Both the position numbers and the translations under genes were made by a program. Under the pieces are notes generated by a model. The model saw only the letters and a list, made by a program, of their open reading frames with translations, had not been told where the DNA came from and ran no database searches. A stretch of DNA of 64,000 nucleotides, taken from NCBI RefSeq assembly GCF_008704995.1, contig NZ_CP023747.1, positions 1,054,001 through 1,118,000 of the forward strand, in the 5' to 3' direction. Positions 34,100 through 42,353 of the stretch are shown in pieces (the first letter of the stretch is position 1; each line of letters starts with the position of its first letter). Origin of the DNA: Streptomyces nodosus (lineage in GTDB: Bacteria; Actinomycetota; Actinomycetes; Streptomycetales; Streptomycetaceae).

Positions 34100-35467
34100 T
34101 CAGGCCGTCCGGCCGGTGAGTCCGGCCCGCACCGCGTTGTCGTAGGCGTCGTCCACCACGACGACGTCCCGGCCCGCCGCGTCCAGCAGGGAGGCGGCGA
34201 TCGCGGCGCGCATACCGCCGGCGCAGTGCACCCACACCGGTCCGCCGGGGATCTCGTCCAGCCTGCGGTGCAGGGTGTGCAGCGGGATGTGGACCGAGCC
34301 CGCGATGTGTCCCTCGGCCCGCTCCGAGGTACGGCGGACATCGAGGACGACGATGTCCCCGGCCTCGCGTCGCACGGCGAGGTCGGCGAAGACGGCGCGG
34401 GGGAAGGAGCGCGTCTCCTCGCCCCGGCGGACCCAGCCGGAGGGGTCGCCGGTGGCCGCGGCGGCGGGGCGGTCGATGCCGACCCTGACCAGTTCGCGCT
34501 GGGCGGCGGCCAGTTGCCCGGCGGACTCCGCGAGCAGCGTCACCGGCTTGCCCCAGGGGATCAACCAGGCCAGATAGGTGGCGAGTTGTCCCTCGGCCTC
34601 GAAGTTGAACGATCCCGCCACATGCCCGGCGGCGAAGGCGACCCGGTTGCGCAGGTCCACCACCCACTCCCCCTGCTCGAGCCGTGCGGCGATCTCTTCG
34701 GCGTCGGCCGGCGCGGGCGGGGTGAGGTCGACCGGTGCGGGGCCGACGGCATTGGCGGGCCCCATGTGGGCGTAGTAGGCGGGGATGTCGTCGAGGCCGG
34801 CCAGCAGGGCGGCGACGAACGCGTCCGCGTCCAGCGTGAGGGCCTCGTTGGCCGCCTTCTCCTTGCCGATCGTCGTCTCACCGCCCTCGGCCCGGCCGGC
34901 GGAGCAGAAGCTGCCGAAGCCGTGGGTGGGCAACACCGGTGTCTCGTCGGGCAGTTCGGCGACCAGTCGATGGGCGGAGGCATGCTGGGCGCGGGCCAGG
35001 CGCTCGGTCAGGCGCGGCTCGACGAGATCCGGGCGGCCGACCGTGCCGATCAGCAGCGAACCGCCGGTGAACACCGCCACCGCCGTCCCGTTCTCCTCCA
35101 GCACATAGGAGGTGTGGTGCGGGGTGTGCCCCGGCGTGGCCATCGCCCGCAGAGAGACACCCGCGTCGGCGTCCACGACGGTGGTGTCGCCGTCCCGCAC
35201 GGGTATCCGCTCGAAGGCGACCGTGGCCGCGGCCGGCACCAGATAGGCGGCGCCGGTGATCCGGGCGAGCTCCAGGCCCCCGGTGACGTAGTCGTTGTGG
35301 AGGTGGGTCTCGACGACATGGGAGATCCGCACCCCGCGCCGGGTGGCCGCCTCGATCATCCGGTCCATGTCACGGGGCGGGTCGACCGCCACCGCCGTGC
35401 GGGCACCGCCGGCCAGATAGCCGCGGTTGCCGAGTCCTGTCACCTCGATGGTGTCGACGAAGAACAT
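34100..35467 (-). CDS. Metallo-beta-lactamase/double-rhodanese protein (persulfide dioxygenase-like)
   Basis: Protein of 455 residues. The beta-lactamase fold (1-250) has metal motif ETHLHNDYVTGG, then MATPGHTPHHTSYVL and FTGGSLLIGTVGRPDL, as in bacterial ETHE1-like persulfide dioxygenases. Two rhodanese repeats follow: the first (about 265-355) lacks a catalytic Cys (LLAESAGQLA), the second (about 365-450) retains it (VWVHCAGGMRAAIAA). The family oxidises glutathione- or low-molecular-weight persulfide to sulfite; the rhodanese part passes sulfane sulfur on. Two CsoR/CstR-like palindromes lie just upstream. Confidence 0.93.
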   Translation of the reverse strand: MFFVDTIEVTGLGNRGYLAGGARTAVAVDPPRDMDRMIEAATRRGVRISHVVETHLHNDYVTGGLELARITGAAYLVPAAATVAFERIPVRDGDTTVVDADAGVSLRAMATPGHTPHHTSYVLEENGTAVAVFTGGSLLIGTVGRPDLVEPRLTERLARAQHASAHRLVAELPDETPVLPTHGFGSFCSAGRAEGGETTIGKEKAANEALTLDADAFVAALLAGLDDIPAYYAHMGPANAVGPAPVDLTPPAPADAEEIAARLEQGEWVVDLRNRVAFAAGHVAGSFNFEAEGQLATYLAWLIPWGKPVTLLAESAGQLAAAQRELVRVGIDRPAAAATGDPSGWVRRGEETRSFPRAVFADLAVRREAGDIVVLDVRRTSERAEGHIAGSVHIPLHTLHRRLDEIPGGPVWVHCAGGMRAAIAASLLDAAGRDVVVVDDAYDNAVRAGLTGRTA

Positions 35468-35494
35468 GCCGGGCACTCCTTTCCACCGATTGAT

Positions 35495-35543
35495 TACCCC
35501 CGGGGGTATGTCGTCGACGGTAGCACGAGTACCCCCGGGGGTA
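35495..35543 (-). promoter_or_regulatory. Two perfect TACCCCCGGGGGTA palindromes (CsoR/CstR-type operators)
   Basis: Identical 14-bp palindromes at 35495-35508 and 35530-35543, centres 35 bp apart, directly upstream of the persulfide-dioxygenase-like gene. GC-tract palindromes of this form bind CsoR-family repressors; CstR members sense persulfides and control exactly these gene types. No CsoR-family gene is in the window, so the regulator must be encoded elsewhere. Confidence 0.82.
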
Positions 35544-35627
35544 TTTTCGGGGTGAGGGGGATCCCATTTCCACCGCGGGGAAGCGGGATGCCGGTGCCCG
35601 ACGGTCACGGCCTGACGCGCGGGGTCA

Positions 35628-36030
35628 CCACTCCGCGTCGGACCACTGCTGCCGTCTGAGACCTCGCAGATCAGGGTGCGGTCGCGCAGCAGACGGACCC
35701 GGCGGACGGCCTCGGCCTCGCGGGGCACGTCCCAGTCGGCCGTCTGCCCGGGAGCGAGAACGCGGGTGCGCGCGACCAGCAGGGCGATGCCGTCGCCCGC
35801 ACAGGAGGGGGCAGGGCCTCGAGCACCGCCCGGCAGGTCTCCTCCGGTGTGCGGACGGGCCGGGCCAGTGCCTCGCGCAGCAGCTCCAGGCCGACGCCGA
35901 TGTCCCGGTCGCGACCCACGATGAGCCCGTCGGCACAGAGGACCAGCCGGCTCCCCTCGGGCAGCCGGAGTTCGGCGGTCTCGAAGGGCAAGCCACCCAA
36001 TCCCAGGGACGGCCCGGCCTCCATTTTCCT
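35628..36030 (-). pseudogene. Decayed SpoIIE/PP2C-type phosphatase with ATPase-domain remnant
   Basis: Read leftward, one frame gives GPSLGLGGLPFETAELRLPE followed by GSRLVLCADGLIVGRDRDIG and EETCRAVLEAL, the end of a SpoIIE phosphatase domain. The match then moves to another frame (CAGDGIALLVARTRVLAPGQ, ADWDVPREAEAVRRV), indicating a frameshift near 35815. It jumps directly to RLLRDRTLICEVSDGSS, which in intact proteins belongs about 60 residues later in the HATPase domain, indicating an internal deletion. The N-terminal sensor and most of the phosphatase domain are missing. It lies between the sulfur operon and a wall-protein gene. Confidence 0.75.
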
Positions 36031-36120
36031 CCAGTCGCCCGGTCGCGTTCCCCGGCGAGGCGAGGCGCGCGCCGGGGGCGGGCCGGTTCCGCGCGGGCCG
36101 GTTCCGCGCGGACCGGGCGT

Positions 36121-36169
36121 CGCGTGCGGCCCCGCACGCGGACGGCGTCCCGGCCGGGGCCGGGACGCC
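36121..36169 (-). terminator. Two adjacent hairpins after the LAxTG protein gene
   Basis: CGCGTGCGG-CC-CCGCACGCG (36121-36140) and GGCGTCCCGGCC-GG-GGCCGGGACGCC (36144-36169), 29 bases downstream of the stop at 36198. They probably terminate the leftward wall-protein transcript. Confidence 0.7.
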
Positions 36170-36197
36170 GAGTCTCTGGGGGCGGGTGCCCGCGGTG

Positions 36198-36767
36198 TTA
36201 CGCGTTGCGGCGACGGCGTACGGCCAGCATGGTGCCTCCGCCGACCGCGATCAGGCCGGCGGCGGCTCCGCCCACGGCCAGGGTCCGCTCGCTGCCCGTG
36301 GCCGCGAGCCTGTCGTAGTGGTGGTGACCCCGCCCGTCGTGCCAGCGGTGGTGGTGCCTGTCGTGCCGGCAGGATCCGTGCCGCACCACCCGGATACGGG
36401 TGGAGACGCTCCGGAAGGGGCTGCGGGCGGTGAGTCTGAAGGTGTGCCAGCCGGGGCGCTCCCGCCTCGGGATGGTGACGGACCCGGTCACCCTGCCCTC
36501 GCGGTTGGCCCGGAAGTGGCCCAGAACGATCGTGCGGGACCGCAGTTCCGCGGTGACCCGCTGATGTCTGGTGAATCCCCTGCCGATGAAGCCGACCGAG
36601 CAGCCGGCCGGCACCACGGTCCGACTGAGAGACAGACTCGGGGGCGGCGGCGGATACGGGCCCGGGTGCGCAGAGGCAGTCTGCGCCCCCATCAGCGGGC
36701 CGGCGATGAGTGCGGCAGCTGATGCCGCCGATGCCAGCGCAACCCGCCATCTTGGCGACGTCGTCAT
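36198..36767 (-). CDS. Secreted LAxTG-sorted wall protein with His-rich stalk
   Basis: Protein of 189 residues. The signal peptide (ALASAASAAALIAGPLMGAQ) ends at TASA-HPG. A beta-rich domain follows (VVPAGCSVGFIGRGF, VTGSVTIPRRERPGWHTFRL). Next comes a His-rich stretch (CRHDRHHHRWHDGRGHHHYD), then LAATG, a hydrophobic segment and RRRRN, the class E sortase signal of streptomycetes. It is therefore probably attached to peptidoglycan. The His run could bind metal (inference). GAGGAG precedes the ATG, and an inverted repeat lies just upstream. Function unknown. Confidence 0.82.
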   Translation of the reverse strand: MTTSPRWRVALASAASAAALIAGPLMGAQTASAHPGPYPPPPPSLSLSRTVVPAGCSVGFIGRGFTRHQRVTAELRSRTIVLGHFRANREGRVTGSVTIPRRERPGWHTFRLTARSPFRSVSTRIRVVRHGSCRHDRHHHRWHDGRGHHHYDRLAATGSERTLAVGGAAAGLIAVGGGTMLAVRRRRNA

Positions 36768-36787
36768 CTTTGTTCACTCTCCTCTTC

Positions 36788-36833
36788 GATCTCGATTCGC
36801 GTCAGGCTGCGCAGCGTCAGCCGTATCGAGATC
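36788..36833 (-). promoter_or_regulatory. Inverted repeat upstream of the wall-protein gene
   Basis: GATCTCGAT (36788-36796) and ATCGAGATC (36825-36833) are perfect 9-bp arms around a 28-base spacer that itself contains the self-complementary CTGCGCAG and two GCGTCAG copies. It starts 21 bases before the ATG and close to the ribosome-binding site, so it could be an operator or a leader hairpin. Confidence 0.5.
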
Positions 36834-37195
36834 CATATAAAGGCAATAAAAGGGACATAACGAAGCGACTGGCGCGGCGTCAGTCACAACACACCGAATG
36901 GGGGAGCCCTTCTGACGTCCCGTCATGAGGGAGCCATGCGCGCCACGGCACGGCGACCACCGATCGCGCGGGGCCGGTGACCGCCCGCCCGGTCGTGCAA
37001 CCTTGCACAATTGCAAAATTCTGCAATTTCCTACATCATGGATACCTGGTCGCGCCGTCCTCACCGAGCGCGACCCCACGCAGACGGCAGGCACCGGCCG
37101 CGCCGGCGCCGCCGCGACGCGGCCAGGGCGCCCTCCTCCCGGCACCGCACGACCGCGTGCACCCAAGCAACCCCCGACCAGGAGGAGACACGGCA
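36834..37195. promoter_or_regulatory. Intergenic promoter region with two dyads before the ArsR gene
   Basis: No supported gene. The AT-rich core contains two perfect adjoining palindromes: GTGCAA-CC-TTGCAC (36995-37008) and AATTGCA-AAATTC-TGCAATT (37009-37028). Dyads like these are typical ArsR/SmtB operators, so the ArsR-like protein encoded downstream probably binds here. The remaining 160 bases up to the GTG start hold nothing I recognise except GGAGGAG. Confidence 0.7.
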
Positions 37196-37537
37196 GTGCC
37201 GGTCCCGCTGTACCAAGCCAAGGCGGAGTTCTTCCGGATGCTCGGACATCCCGTGCGGATCCGCATCCTGGAACTGCTGCAGGACGGGCCGATGCCGGTG
37301 CGCGATCTGCTCGCCGAGATAGAGATCGAGCCCGCCGCCCTGTCCCAGCAGCTCGCGGTGCTGCGCCGCTCCGGGATCGTGACCTCCGTCCGCGAGGGGT
37401 CCACCGTGGTCTATGAACTCGCGGGCGGGGATGTGGCGGAGCTGATGCGCGCCGCCCGAAGGATCCTGACCGAGATGCTGGCCGGGCAGAGCGAGTTGCT
37501 GGCCGAGCTGAAGAAGGCCGAGGTCCCGAACCGGTGA
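37196..37537 (+). CDS. ArsR/SmtB-family regulator without metal or thiol ligands
   Basis: Winged-helix repressor of 113 residues from GTG 37196 with GGAGGAG upstream. The DNA-binding region reads EPAALSQQLAVLRRSGIVTS followed by the wing VREGSTVVYEL. The protein has no Cys at all and only one His. It therefore lacks the ELCVCD metal site and the paired Cys of persulfide sensors such as BigR/SqrR, so the signal is something else. Its stop overlaps the GTG of a SulP transporter gene; the pair is an autoregulated operon by inference. Confidence 0.9.
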   Translation: MPVPLYQAKAEFFRMLGHPVRIRILELLQDGPMPVRDLLAEIEIEPAALSQQLAVLRRSGIVTSVREGSTVVYELAGGDVAELMRAARRILTEMLAGQSELLAELKKAEVPNR

Positions 37538-39246
37538 GCACTCTTGTGACCCGGGGCGCCGCCCAGGTCCGTTCCCTGCTGCCCTCGCGTGCCGACCTCG
37601 CGGTGGTACGCCGCGATCCCCGCCGCGACCTGCTGTCCGGCCTGACCGTGGCGATCGTCGCGCTGCCGCTGGCCCTCGGCTTCGGGGTGTCCTCCGGCCT
37701 GGGCGCCGAGGCGGGACTTGCCACCGCGGTCGTGGCGGGAGCCCTGGCCGCCGTCTTCGGCGGGTCGAATCTTCAGGTCTCCGGTCCGACCGGGGCGATG
37801 ACCGTCGTGCTGGTGCCGATCGTCGCCCAGCACGGCGCCGGCGGTGTCCTGACGGTCGGTCTGATCGCCGGTGTGCTGCTGCTCGGCATGGCCGTGGCGG
37901 GGCTGGGCCGCTATATGGCCTATGTTCCCGCGTCGGTGGTGGAGGGCTTCACCCTCGGCATCGCGCTGGTGATCGGCCTCCAGCAGGTCCCGGGCGCGCT
38001 CGGTGTCGCCAAGCCGGAGGGCGACAAGGTCCTCGTGGTGACCTGGCGCGCCGTCGAGGCGTTCGCGAAGGCACCGAACTGGACCGCCGTCGCACTGGCC
38101 GCCTCGGTGGCGGCGGTGATGCTGGTGGGGGCACGGTGGCGGCCGGCCGTGCCGTTCTCGATCCTCGCGGTGATCGCCGCCACCCTCGTCGCGCAGCTCT
38201 TCCATCTGGACGCCGCCGCGCCGATCGGTGATCTGCCCTCGGGACTGTCCGCTCCCTCCCTCGGCTTCCTCGACCTGTCGGCGCTGGAGACCCTGCTGCT
38301 GCCGGCCGTCGCGGTCGCCGCGCTGGCCGCGCTGGAGTCCCTGCTGTCCGCACAGGTCGCCGACGGCATGACGGTCGGACAGAAGCACGACCCCAACAAG
38401 GAACTCTTCGGCCAGGGCCTGGCGAACATCGCCGCACCGCTGTTCGGCGGTGTGCCGGCGACCGGCGCCATCGCCCGTACCGCGGTCAACGTCCGCAGCG
38501 GCGCCTCCTCCCGGCTGGCCGCCCTCACCCATGCGGCGATCCTGGCGGTGATCGTGTTCGCCGCCGCCCCGCTGGTGTCGAAGATCCCGCTCGCCGCGCT
38601 CGCCGGGGTGCTCATCGCGACCGCCGTGCGCATGGTCGAGGTCGGCTCCCTGCGCGCCATGACGCGCGCGACCCGTAACGACGCGGTCGTGCTGGTCCTC
38701 ACCGCCGCCGCCACCCTGGCGCTCGACCTGGTGTACGCGGTGCTCATCGGACTGATCGTGGCCGGGGCGCTGGCGCTGCGGGCGGTGGCCCGCCAGGCCC
38801 GTCTCGACCAGGTCGACTTCCGCCCCGATCTGCCCGGCGAGCACAGCGACGAGGAACACGCGCTGCTCGCGGAGCACATCGTGGCGTACCGGATAGACGG
38901 TCCGCTGTTCTTCGCCGCGGCACACCGCTTTCTGCTGGAGCTGTCCGAGGTCTCCGGCGTCCGGGTGGTGATCCTGCGGATGTCCCGGGTGACCACCATG
39001 GACGCCACCGGTGCCCTGGTCCTCAAGGACGCGATCGAGAAGCTGAACCGGCGCGGCATCGTGGTGATGATCTCCGGGATCCGGCCCGGCCAGCGCCAGG
39101 TGCTGGACTCCGTCCAGGTGCTGGATCGACTGCGTCTGGAAGGACGGGAGTACGAGACCACCCCCGAGGCGATCGCCGGGGCTCGCAAGCATCTGGAGCA
39201 CGCCGGGCTGCTGATCCCCCGTCAGACACGGCAGGCCGCCCGATGA
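37534..39246 (+). CDS. SulP family anion transporter with STAS domain
   Basis: Membrane transporter of 570 residues starting GTG, overlapping the regulator gene (GTGA). The transmembrane part (about 35-420) contains the SulP signature regions LLSGLTVAIVALPLALGFGV, GSNLQVSGPTGAMTVVLVPI and FGGVPATGAIARTAVNVRSG. The cytoplasmic STAS domain (about 445-555) contains FFAAAHRFLLELSEVSGVRV and MDATGALVLKDAIEKL. SulP proteins carry sulfate, bicarbonate or other anions. Sulfate would fit the neighbouring sulfur genes, but sequence does not decide. Confidence 0.93.
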   Translation: MSTLVTRGAAQVRSLLPSRADLAVVRRDPRRDLLSGLTVAIVALPLALGFGVSSGLGAEAGLATAVVAGALAAVFGGSNLQVSGPTGAMTVVLVPIVAQHGAGGVLTVGLIAGVLLLGMAVAGLGRYMAYVPASVVEGFTLGIALVIGLQQVPGALGVAKPEGDKVLVVTWRAVEAFAKAPNWTAVALAASVAAVMLVGARWRPAVPFSILAVIAATLVAQLFHLDAAAPIGDLPSGLSAPSLGFLDLSALETLLLPAVAVAALAALESLLSAQVADGMTVGQKHDPNKELFGQGLANIAAPLFGGVPATGAIARTAVNVRSGASSRLAALTHAAILAVIVFAAAPLVSKIPLAALAGVLIATAVRMVEVGSLRAMTRATRNDAVVLVLTAAATLALDLVYAVLIGLIVAGALALRAVARQARLDQVDFRPDLPGEHSDEEHALLAEHIVAYRIDGPLFFAAAHRFLLELSEVSGVRVVILRMSRVTTMDATGALVLKDAIEKLNRRGIVVMISGIRPGQRQVLDSVQVLDRLRLEGREYETTPEAIAGARKHLEHAGLLIPRQTRQAAR

Positions 39247-39301
39247 CCGTGCTCCCCGCCCGGCGTCCGACGACCGAGGCGCCGGGGGCGGGGGCCTTCT
39301 G

Positions 39302-39727
39302 GTGACGCCCCGGCTGGAAGCGCTGCCGCTGCGCCATGTACTGACCATGCCCACCGTGGGATCGGCCGTACGACTGGCGCGGGAGACGGCGGAGATGGTG
39401 CTGACGGAGTGGGGGATCGCCCGCCGTCATCCGAGCGTGGACCCCGCGCTGCTGATCCTTTCGGAGCTGGTCACCAACAGCGTCCGGCACGCCGCCGCCG
39501 TGTCCGGGAACGTGACCGTCATCTACGCCGCGGGCAAGGACACCTTCGCCTTCGCCGTCCATGACCGCCACCCCTATCAGCCGCCCCTGTACGCGGCGGG
39601 CACCGGGAACACCGGGGGCGGGCTGGCCACGGTCGTCGAACTCACCCTGTTCCTGGGCGGAACCGCCGTCGTCCGCGGCGACGCCGACGGGGGCGGCAAG
39701 AGCATCTGGATCACCCTGCCCCTGTGA
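39302..39727 (+). CDS. Anti-sigma-factor-like ATP-binding protein (HATPase_c_2)
   Basis: Cytoplasmic protein of 141 residues from GTG. N-box LLILSELVTNSVRHAAA and G-box GGGLATVVELTLF belong to the RsbW/SpoIIAB-type GHKL fold, very common in streptomycetes. Such proteins are kinases of anti-anti-sigma factors or sigma antagonists; the partner is not encoded next to it. It begins 55 bases after the SulP gene and may be cotranscribed. Confidence 0.86.
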   Translation: MTPRLEALPLRHVLTMPTVGSAVRLARETAEMVLTEWGIARRHPSVDPALLILSELVTNSVRHAAAVSGNVTVIYAAGKDTFAFAVHDRHPYQPPLYAAGTGNTGGGLATVVELTLFLGGTAVVRGDADGGGKSIWITLPL

Positions 39728-39964
39728 GGCGCCGAGGAAGGCGCCGGGCCCGCCCCAAGGGTTCCCAGGGAACGGCGCCATGACCGCGAGCACATCACGG
39801 ACGGTGACATCAGCAGCTCAAACCCCATGACAGGGGTCCATATTTCCCCAATTTGCGAAGTATGTCGCACCCAGTGCCGCTACCGAGCGTCAGCTACGGT
39901 GACGTGCGTCGCGTCGGCCCGAACCGACGGACAACCCACCTTCGACCCATCGGCAGGAGTGAGT

Positions 39965-40738
39965 GTGAACGTTCGTTTCAGCATGAGCCGGGGAAGAGCA
40001 CTGGCCGCCGCGGTACTGGCCGCGATCGTGTCCTCGACCGTCCCGGCGTCCGCCGCCGTCGCCGCGGACGGAAGCCACTCGGACCACTGGGGCGTGATCA
40101 CCCGCAACACGATCGGCTCCCCCGTCGCGGCCCTGAGGAACGGCCCGTTCGGTTCGTTCGGCGTCACGGGCCCCTCCGCCAGACCGCCGTTCGGCACGGG
40201 CAGCCTGGGGATCGAGGTGGCGGACAACGCCACCACCCTCGCTCCCCCCAGCGAGAGCGTCGACTTCGGCAATGAGGTCGACTTCTTCGGCGATCGGGTG
40301 CTCGGTCTGCAGCAGGTCGGGTTCCATGTGTTCCAGACCAACGAGAACATCACCTACGGCGGTCCGGAAAACATGCCGAACATCAGGTTCGAGATCGACC
40401 CGAATGTGGCTGCTCATCCGACCGACCACTACACCTCGATGGTGTGGGTGCCGGACGCCGCCCCGGTGACGGACCGCTGGAGCCCCTACATCGACGCCAC
40501 CCGGACCGGCTTCTGGTTCCTCTCGGGCGGCGAGACCGCCTGCACCCAGGCCGCCCGCTGCACCTTCGCCCAGCTGAAGGCCTCGCTCAACGACGGCGGC
40601 CCGCAGCCGGTCATCTTCAGCGCCGCCGTGAGCAAGGGCCGCGACCACATGTGGATCGGCGCCGTCGACGGTCTGCGGATCAACCAGAACATCTACGACT
40701 TCGAGGCCGACGGCGTGAAGACGCGTCGCATCCGCTGA
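39965..40738 (+). CDS. Secreted protein of unknown function (257 aa)
   Basis: GTG start at 39965 with GGCAGGAG upstream. Signal peptide: SRGRALAAAVLAAIVSS, then cleavage near ASAAVA-AD. The mature protein is rich in Asn, Asp and aromatic residues (DHWGVITRNTIGSPVAALRN, VGFHVFQTNENITYGGPENM) with two Cys close together (ETACTQAARCTF) that may form a disulfide. It looks like a stand-alone extracellular beta protein. I do not recognise a catalytic motif. Confidence 0.75.
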   Translation: MNVRFSMSRGRALAAAVLAAIVSSTVPASAAVAADGSHSDHWGVITRNTIGSPVAALRNGPFGSFGVTGPSARPPFGTGSLGIEVADNATTLAPPSESVDFGNEVDFFGDRVLGLQQVGFHVFQTNENITYGGPENMPNIRFEIDPNVAAHPTDHYTSMVWVPDAAPVTDRWSPYIDATRTGFWFLSGGETACTQAARCTFAQLKASLNDGGPQPVIFSAAVSKGRDHMWIGAVDGLRINQNIYDFEADGVKTRRIR

Positions 40739-40950
40739 CGTCGGCGAGCATCGTTCTCCGAGTCTCCGTTCCTCGGCCGAGGGTGGTCGCCCGTGCCCCC
40801 AGCGGGTCGATCGGGCGGGCAGACCACTCCCGGCCGTCGGCGGAGTCCCCGGTCGCACGGAACCCGGCGAGAAGCGTGGCAGAGGTCGTCCCCGAGCGTG
40901 CGCTCGTCACCCGTCCCTCCGGGATCGAACACCACACAGGGGAAGCCGCC

Positions 40951-41457
40951 ATGCAGTGCGATGCTCTCGGGATCTATCTCAACGACCATCTGGCCGGTTC
41001 CACCGCCGGACAGCTCCTCTCGCACCGCCTGGCCGAGCACCACCGTTCCTCGCCCTACGGAGGCGAACTGCGCCGGGTGGCCGACGGGATCGCGGAGGAC
41101 CGGCGGACGCTTCTCGGCCTGATGGACGCCCTCGGCGTCCCCGCACGCCACCACAAGGTGTACGCCGGACGCCTCGCCGTCACCGCCCGCCTGCTCAAAC
41201 TCAATGGGCGCGTGATCCGGAGGCCGGGCCTGAGCACGGTCATCGAACTGGAGACGCTGCGGCTCGGGATCGAGGGCAAGACGCTGCTGTGGCGGACGCT
41301 GCGGGAGGTGGCCCAGGACAGGGCGGAACTGGACGAGGCCCGGCTCGAGGAGCTGCTGCACCGGGCCCATGAGCAGGCCGATGTGGTCGAGTCGCTGCGC
41401 CGGCGCACGGCCTCGGCGGTCTTCCACCGGCCGCGGCGACGGACCCCCTCCGGGTAG
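40951..41457 (+). CDS. Hypothetical helical protein (168 aa), ferritin-like or DUF-type
   Basis: ATG 40951 after AGGGGAAGCC. Almost entirely alpha-helical: YLNDHLAGSTAGQLLSHRLA, LRRVADGIAEDRRTLLGLMD, ARLLKLNGRVIRRPGLSTVI, ELETLRLGIEGKTLLWRTLR. It resembles streptomycete stress-island proteins with a four-helix layout but lacks the ExxH iron ligands of ferritins. No signal peptide. Function unknown. Confidence 0.72.
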   Translation: MQCDALGIYLNDHLAGSTAGQLLSHRLAEHHRSSPYGGELRRVADGIAEDRRTLLGLMDALGVPARHHKVYAGRLAVTARLLKLNGRVIRRPGLSTVIELETLRLGIEGKTLLWRTLREVAQDRAELDEARLEELLHRAHEQADVVESLRRRTASAVFHRPRRRTPSG

Positions 41458-41617
41458 GACCGTCGCTCCGCAGCGCCCCTCCCCTGCCGGGTTGTCTCCG
41501 GGCCGGCCGAGAGGACAATGGAGGGGGTGGCGATGAGGCTCGCCGCAACCGCACGACCGGAGCACCGACCGTGCTGATGGCCTCTCCCTGACGAACGGCT
41601 CATGGGAGGTGTCGGCG

Positions 41618-42109
41618 ATGGAGGTCACGGTGGCGGTGACGGCGACGGCCGGTTCGCCGTTCGCCCCGCAGGACGGATCGGACGGGTACGACCTGGTGAG
41701 CGTCGGATCGATCCGGGTGACCGGATACCCGGTCGGCGCGGGCCGGGTGGACGACACCCTCACCGACGACGGTGAGCCGACCGCCGTTCTGCTCTTGATG
41801 GAGGAGCCCGCGCTGCCGGGACAGTCCGTCCGGGCTCGTCCGGTCGCCCTGGTCCATGCCCTGGTGGACGGGAGCCCACGGGCCGAGGTGCTGTGCGTAC
41901 CCGCGCACGACCCGAACTTCGCCGCCTTCACCGCCCCGGGCGCGCTGCCCGCCTGGCACGCCGACGCGGACACCTTGGCCACCGTCCTGCACCGGCTCGA
42001 CCCCGGTCATCACTGGCGGGTGACGGGCTGCGAGGGCCCGACTGCCGCCGAGTCGTTCCTGGCGGAGGCCCGGCACAGCTATGAGCGTCTCACCGGCTGC
42101 CTGGAGTGA
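41618..42109 (+). CDS. Inorganic-pyrophosphatase-like protein (divergent)
   Basis: Protein of 163 residues. ATG 41618 chosen because GGGAGG lies nine bases upstream; a GTG at 41609 touches it. The middle resembles family I pyrophosphatase strands: PTAVLLLMEEPALPGQSVRA, RPVALVHALVD, EVLCVPAHDPNF. The usual catalytic cluster DPxDxLV with three Asp is absent or altered. It is probably a structural relative without, or with changed, pyrophosphatase activity. Confidence 0.6.
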   Translation: MEVTVAVTATAGSPFAPQDGSDGYDLVSVGSIRVTGYPVGAGRVDDTLTDDGEPTAVLLLMEEPALPGQSVRARPVALVHALVDGSPRAEVLCVPAHDPNFAAFTAPGALPAWHADADTLATVLHRLDPGHHWRVTGCEGPTAAESFLAEARHSYERLTGCLE

Positions 42110-42353
42110 CCGGCGCCCACCGCCCTCGCCCTGATCGACCAGGTCTGCCCGACCGCCGCAGGCGTGCCCGCGTGATCGCCCCGTGGACCGCCCCCTCTGC
42201 CTGACCCGTCGGCCTTCCTCCGGCTCCTTCGGCCGACGAGCAGGGTCGTCGGGCCGACGGCTCCCGCTCGGACGCCGACCCTCGGCGCCAGGAGCGTCAC
42301 TGAATCGTCCTAGTATCGGATCGTTTCCGTGGACGATCGTGAAAGAGAGCCGT

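Noticed and set aside
33891-34667. Minus-strand frame between TauE and the persulfide dioxygenase-like gene
   Set aside because: Mostly an out-of-frame shadow of the metallo-beta-lactamase/rhodanese gene, with no domain.
37011-37322. Plus-strand frame starting in the ArsR promoter
   Set aside because: Its start lies inside the palindromic operator and it overlaps the ArsR gene out of frame.
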